Source: Bog-473 sp963791995 (GTDB lineage: Bacteria > Actinomycetota > Acidimicrobiia > Acidimicrobiales > RAAP-2). From it: 64,000 nucleotides of DNA. This document shows, one piece after another, positions 61,208 through 64,000 of this stretch. The stretch spans positions 124,001-188,000 of the forward strand of contig CAWBUQ010000019.1 of assembly GCA_963791995.1 (NCBI GenBank), written 5' to 3'. Each line of letters opens with the position of its first letter. The first letter of the stretch is position 1. A program made the position numbers and the translations under genes. The notes under the pieces are model-generated. The model did no database searches. It was given only the letters and a program-made list of their open reading frames with translations, and was not told the origin of the DNA.

Positions 61208-62740
61208 ATGACCTCGAGCACCTCGGAGATCGAGCTGGCTGCCGAGCCGGCCGCCGACCCCAAGCGCTTCCGCGCCCTGGCCGTGATTGCTGTCGCCCAG
61301 CTGATGGTCGTGCTGGACGCCTCGGTGGTGATCATCGCGCTGCCCTCGGCCCAGCGGGCACTCCACATCTCGACCGTCAACCGCGAGTGGATGCTGACGG
61401 CGTACACCCTGTCCTTCGCCGGCCTCCTCCTCTTGGGCGGTCGGATCGCCGACTACTTCGGCCGCAAGCGGATGTTCGTGGTGAGCCTCATCGGGTTCGC
61501 CGCTGCCTCCGCGTTGGGGGGCCTGGCTCAGAACGCCGCCATGCTCTTCAGCGCTCGCGCGCTGCAGGGCGCCTTCGCCGCCATCATGGCGCCCGCGGCC
61601 CTCTCGCTCCTCACCGTGGCTTTCACCGAGCCCAAGGAGCGTGCCCGCGCGTTCGCCGTCTACGGCGGTATCGCCGGCGCCGGGGCGGCCATCGGCCTCA
61701 TCCTCGGTGGCTTCCTCACCGAGTTCGCCTCGTGGCGCTGGACGCTGCTCATCAACGTGCCGATCGCCGTCATCGCCGCCGTCGCTGCACTGGGCGTCGT
61801 CCGCGAGAGCCGCAGTCCGGCCAACCACGGCTACGACCTGCCGGGCGCAGTCACCGTCACCGGCGGTCTGCTCGCCCTCGTCTACGCCTTCACCAAGGCG
61901 GGCTCGGACGGGTGGAGCTCATCGGTCACCCTCTCGCTCTTCGGTATCGCCGGTGTCCTCCTGGTCGCCTTCGTGCTGATCGAGCGCCGGGCGGCGCACC
62001 CGCTCCTCCCGCTGCGCGTCGTGCTCGAGCGCAACCGGGGCGGGTCGTTCCTGGCCTCCTTGCTCGTCGGCACGGCCATGCTCGGCACGTTCTTGTCGCT
62101 GACGTACTACTTCCAGGGCACGCTGCACTACTCGGCCATGAAGAGCGGGTTCGCCTTCGTGCCGTTCTCGCTCGGGATCATCGCCGGCGCAACCTCGGCC
62201 AGCCGCTTCCTGCCCCGCTTCGGTCCCCGCGCGGTGATGACCTTCGGATTGCTGATGGCGGCCGCCGGGCTAGGCCTCTTCACCACGCTCGACGTCAACT
62301 CGTCGTACTTCGTGACGGTCCTGCCGGCCGAGGTCATCGTCAGCCTGGGCATGGGCATGTCGTTCGTGGCCATGTCCAGCACGGCGCTGCTCGGCGTGCA
62401 CCCCGAGGACGCCGGCGTCGCCAGTGCGTTGGTGAACGCTACGCAGCAGACCGGCAGCTCCATGGGTGCCGCGCTGATCAACACCATCGCCACCACGGCC
62501 ACTGCGTCGTACATCGCGGTGCACGGGACGTCGGCGGCCTCGCTCGCCGCCGGCTCCATCCACGGCTACACGACGGCCTTCGAGTTCAGCGCCATCGTGC
62601 TCGCTGCCGCCGCTGCTGCGGCCTTCTTCCTGATCCGCCGGGCCCGCAGCACCACGGAGGGGGCCGGAGAGCTCATCAGCGCGGTCGACGCTGGGGGCGA
62701 CGGCACCGAGCCCGAGCCTCTGTCGCTCGTCACGGTCTAA
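61208..62740 (+). CDS. MFS multidrug exporter, DHA2 (EmrB/QacA-like) family
   Basis: A 510-residue, probably 14-helix drug:proton antiporter. TM1 has QLMVVLDASVVIIALPSAQR (motif D1). Motif A is GGRIADYFGRKRMFVVSLIG. Motif C in TM5 is GIAGAGAAIGLILGGFLTEF. The later half includes FLSLTYYFQGTLHYSAMKSG and GVASALVNATQQTGSSMGAA, typical of DHA2. GGAGG lies 9 bp before the ATG at 61208. It is controlled by the divergent TetR gene. Confidence 0.93.
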   Translation: MTSSTSEIELAAEPAADPKRFRALAVIAVAQLMVVLDASVVIIALPSAQRALHISTVNREWMLTAYTLSFAGLLLLGGRIADYFGRKRMFVVSLIGFAAASALGGLAQNAAMLFSARALQGAFAAIMAPAALSLLTVAFTEPKERARAFAVYGGIAGAGAAIGLILGGFLTEFASWRWTLLINVPIAVIAAVAALGVVRESRSPANHGYDLPGAVTVTGGLLALVYAFTKAGSDGWSSSVTLSLFGIAGVLLVAFVLIERRAAHPLLPLRVVLERNRGGSFLASLLVGTAMLGTFLSLTYYFQGTLHYSAMKSGFAFVPFSLGIIAGATSASRFLPRFGPRAVMTFGLLMAAAGLGLFTTLDVNSSYFVTVLPAEVIVSLGMGMSFVAMSSTALLGVHPEDAGVASALVNATQQTGSSMGAALINTIATTATASYIAVHGTSAASLAAGSIHGYTTAFEFSAIVLAAAAAAAFFLIRRARSTTEGAGELISAVDAGGDGTEPEPLSLVTV

Positions 62741-62747
62741 GGGCCCC

Positions 62748-62784
62748 GGAGCCGTGCCGCCCGACTCAGCGGCGGTGCGGCTCC
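62748..62784. terminator. Bidirectional hairpin between MFS and hydrolase genes
   Basis: GGAGCCGTGCCGCC (62748-62761) pairs with GGCGGTGCGGCTCC (62771-62784) over 14 bp with two mismatches and a 9-base loop. It lies between convergent stops and covers the hydrolase stop codon. Confidence 0.55.
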
Positions 62785-63674
62785 GAGTGGTCCCAGTCGG
62801 CCAGCAGCGTGCGCAGGGCCGTGAGCAACAACAAGGGCTGGTCCAGCATGGCGTGGTGGCCGGCCTCTGGTATCTCGATGACCGGCGTCACCCGCCCGAG
62901 CTTCTCGTACATGAAGGCACCGATCTCGGGCGTGACCAGGCCGCACTCGGACCGCAAGAGCGCCAGCCGGCAGTCGACCTGTTCGAGGTAGGGCAACGCG
63001 ATGGACCGCACGCCCCCGCCGAATTGCTCGAAGATCCTGCGGTCGAACTTCCACTGCCACCCGCCGTCGACCGCCTTGAGCGAGTGACGGGCCACGAAGT
63101 CCATGACGTAGTCGAGATAGTGCTCCTGGGCGGGCACGGTGCGGAAGCGGTCGACCGCGTCCTTCACGCTCGGGTAGGTGCGGGGGCGGCCGAATGCTTC
63201 ACGAAGGTGGTAGGCACTGATCTCGGGATCGACTTCGGCCACCGGCGAGTCGCACACGATGACGCCGGCCAGGGCCGAGGAATGACGCGCCGCGGTGACC
63301 ATCGTCACGAACCCGCCCATGGAGTGCCCGATGAGCACCGGCAATCCGTCGATCCCCGCGCTGGCGGCCACCGCCATCACCTCGTCGGCCCACTGCTCGG
63401 GGGTGTAGCGCTCGCGGTGCCCGCTGTCCCCGTGGCCCGACAGGTCGATGGCCGCCACACGGAATTGCCCGGCGAAGGTCGCGGCGAGTGGCGTCCACCA
63501 ATGGGCGTGCGCGCCGCCGCCGTGGACGAAGACGAGGCCGCCACGGCCGCGTGCACCCCACGAGAGGTAATGGATGGCGCAGCCGTCGACGTCCACCGTG
63601 TCGCCACCGTGGGGAACCGACACGGCGCGGGAGAACCACGCCGGCGCGTCGGGAAGGATGGGTGCGCCCGCCAT
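62766..63674 (-). CDS. Alpha/beta-hydrolase fold protein
   Basis: A 302-residue hydrolase. Oxyanion region LVFVHGGGAHAHWWTPLAAT; nucleophile VLIGHSMGGFVTMVTAARHS; Asp in GVIVCDSPVAEVDPEI; His in IPEAGHHAMLDQPLLLLTAL. Domain order and the acid after strand 6 match esterases and C-C hydrolases of xenobiotic or steroid pathways. It lies 16 bp after the ferredoxin gene on the same strand, so it may share an operon with the P450. Confidence 0.87.
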   Translation of the reverse strand: MAGAPILPDAPAWFSRAVSVPHGGDTVDVDGCAIHYLSWGARGRGGLVFVHGGGAHAHWWTPLAATFAGQFRVAAIDLSGHGDSGHRERYTPEQWADEVMAVAASAGIDGLPVLIGHSMGGFVTMVTAARHSSALAGVIVCDSPVAEVDPEISAYHLREAFGRPRTYPSVKDAVDRFRTVPAQEHYLDYVMDFVARHSLKAVDGGWQWKFDRRIFEQFGGGVRSIALPYLEQVDCRLALLRSECGLVTPEIGAFMYEKLGRVTPVIEIPEAGHHAMLDQPLLLLTALRTLLADWDHSEPHRR

Positions 63675-63690
63675 CACCGGCCCCGCCGGG

Positions 63691-63885
63691 CTATTCGCTG
63701 ATGATCTCGATGGCGTACTCGGGACAGTTGGCCACAGCCAGCCGCGCCTTCTCTTCGAGCTCCGGCGGCACCTCGTCGAGGATCACCGACGCCTGCCCGT
63801 AGTCGTCGACGTCGAAGATCTCGGGAGCGAGGCCGTAACAGCGAGCGTGGCCCTGGCACTTGTCGGGGTCGACGCGGATCTTCAT
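63691..63885 (-). CDS. [3Fe-4S]-type ferredoxin, P450 partner
   Basis: A 64-residue ferredoxin. KIRVDPDKCQGHARCYGLAP and LAVANCPEYAIEII give three Cys residues in the C-x5-C ... C-P pattern of actinobacterial [3Fe-4S] ferredoxins. The position normally held by the second cluster Cys is His. It donates electrons to the P450 directly upstream. The ATG shares its A with the P450 stop (TGATG), which shows tight coupling. Confidence 0.92.
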   Translation of the reverse strand: MKIRVDPDKCQGHARCYGLAPEIFDVDDYGQASVILDEVPPELEEKARLAVANCPEYAIEIISE

Positions 63886-64000
63886 CAGAACACCACCGGA
63901 AGGACTCGGGGGCCGCGGACCTGTCCGCCGGCCCAGCTGATCTCCTTGCCCTCGGCAAGGGAGAACTCGGGAATTCGGGTGAGCCACTCTTCCAGCGCCA
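63885..64000 (-). CDS. Cytochrome P450, C-terminal fragment (runs off right edge)
   Basis: Only the last 38 residues are visible: ALEEWLTRIPEFSLAEGKEI then SWAGGQVRGPRVLPVVF and TGA. The I-P-E-F near the end, a W-x-x-G-Q-V-R-G-P strand and the L-P-V-V-F terminus are typical of actinobacterial P450s after the heme-Cys loop. It overlaps the ferredoxin start by one base. The heme motif is outside the window. Confidence 0.75.
   Translation of the reverse strand, partial: ALEEWLTRIPEFSLAEGKEISWAGGQVRGPRVLPVVF

Noticed and set aside
1..64000. tRNA, rRNA or CRISPR array
   Set aside because: No cloverleaf with a T-loop GTTCRA and CCA-like end, no rRNA-conserved stretch and no regularly spaced repeats were seen. 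A tRNAscan/CRISPR tool run would be needed to be certain.

Overview
This is a GC-rich bacterial window, dense in genes, with many GTG starts and 1-4 bp start/stop overlaps. Protein families point to an actinobacterium: TIGR03086/maleylpyruvate-isomerase-like (mycothiol-linked) proteins, DrrAB-type ABC exporters, resuscitation-factor-like wall hydrolases, an RsbU/RsbV/RsbW/sigma-B-type module, CsbD, and a P450 with a three-cysteine ferredoxin. Acidimicrobiia or a related uncultured soil/freshwater lineage is a guess, not shown by the sequence. No rRNA, tRNA, CRISPR array, transposase or integrase was recognised.

Layout. 1-6.6 kb: a sugar or polyol catabolism operon on the minus strand (GH4 glycosidase, 3-hydroxyisobutyrate-dehydrogenase-like protein, aldolase-like fragment), then small enzymes. 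Almost every gene here is broken by single-base frameshifts, most simply explained as consensus errors. 6.7-8.3 kb: an APC amino-acid permease. 8.5-14 kb: a partner-switching stress regulon made of an anti-sigma/sigma fusion, an anti-sigma antagonist and a very large GAF/SpoIIE-phosphatase/ATPase protein. The last two are divergent and share an intergenic region with two sigma-B-like promoters. 14-17.4 kb: a DrrAB-like exporter operon with an orphan ParA-type ATPase. 17.4-24.2 kb: GH1 glucosidase, hydrolase, membrane protein, DipZ-like thiol-redox protein, CsbD and acyl-CoA synthetase. 24.2-26.2 kb: an AT-rich island and two secreted wall-hydrolase-like genes, each behind a copy of the same ~160-nt leader.

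27.4-35.8 kb: a complete high-affinity K+ uptake system. The order on the minus strand is micropeptide-kdpF-kdpA-kdpB-kdpC-OB-fold protein. The KdpD sensor is split: the KdpD/USP module is a separate minus-strand gene, and the DUF4118-GAF-histidine kinase sits divergently with kdpE. 35.9-43.5 kb: a plus-strand series of SDR, serine hydrolase, agmatinase-like protein, a nitrilase-fold protein lacking its catalytic cysteine, nitroreductase, amidohydrolase and glucose-6-phosphate dehydrogenase. Several neighbours overlap by 1-4 bp.

43.6-54.4 kb is an accessory-looking stretch of small or lineage-specific genes: an Ig-like secreted protein, a sigma-factor remnant, an APH-family kinase, DinB-like proteins, a DUF7002 protein, a TPR protein and a third wall-hydrolase-like protein. 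54.5-64 kb: a second GH4 enzyme, a zinc-ribbon protein, an ArsR + SRPBCC/TIGR03086 fusion operon with a clear operator, a quinone oxidoreductase, a glyoxalase, an SDR, a TetR/MFS efflux pair with an operator inside the promoter spacer, a hydrolase, and a ferredoxin downstream of a P450 that runs off the right edge.
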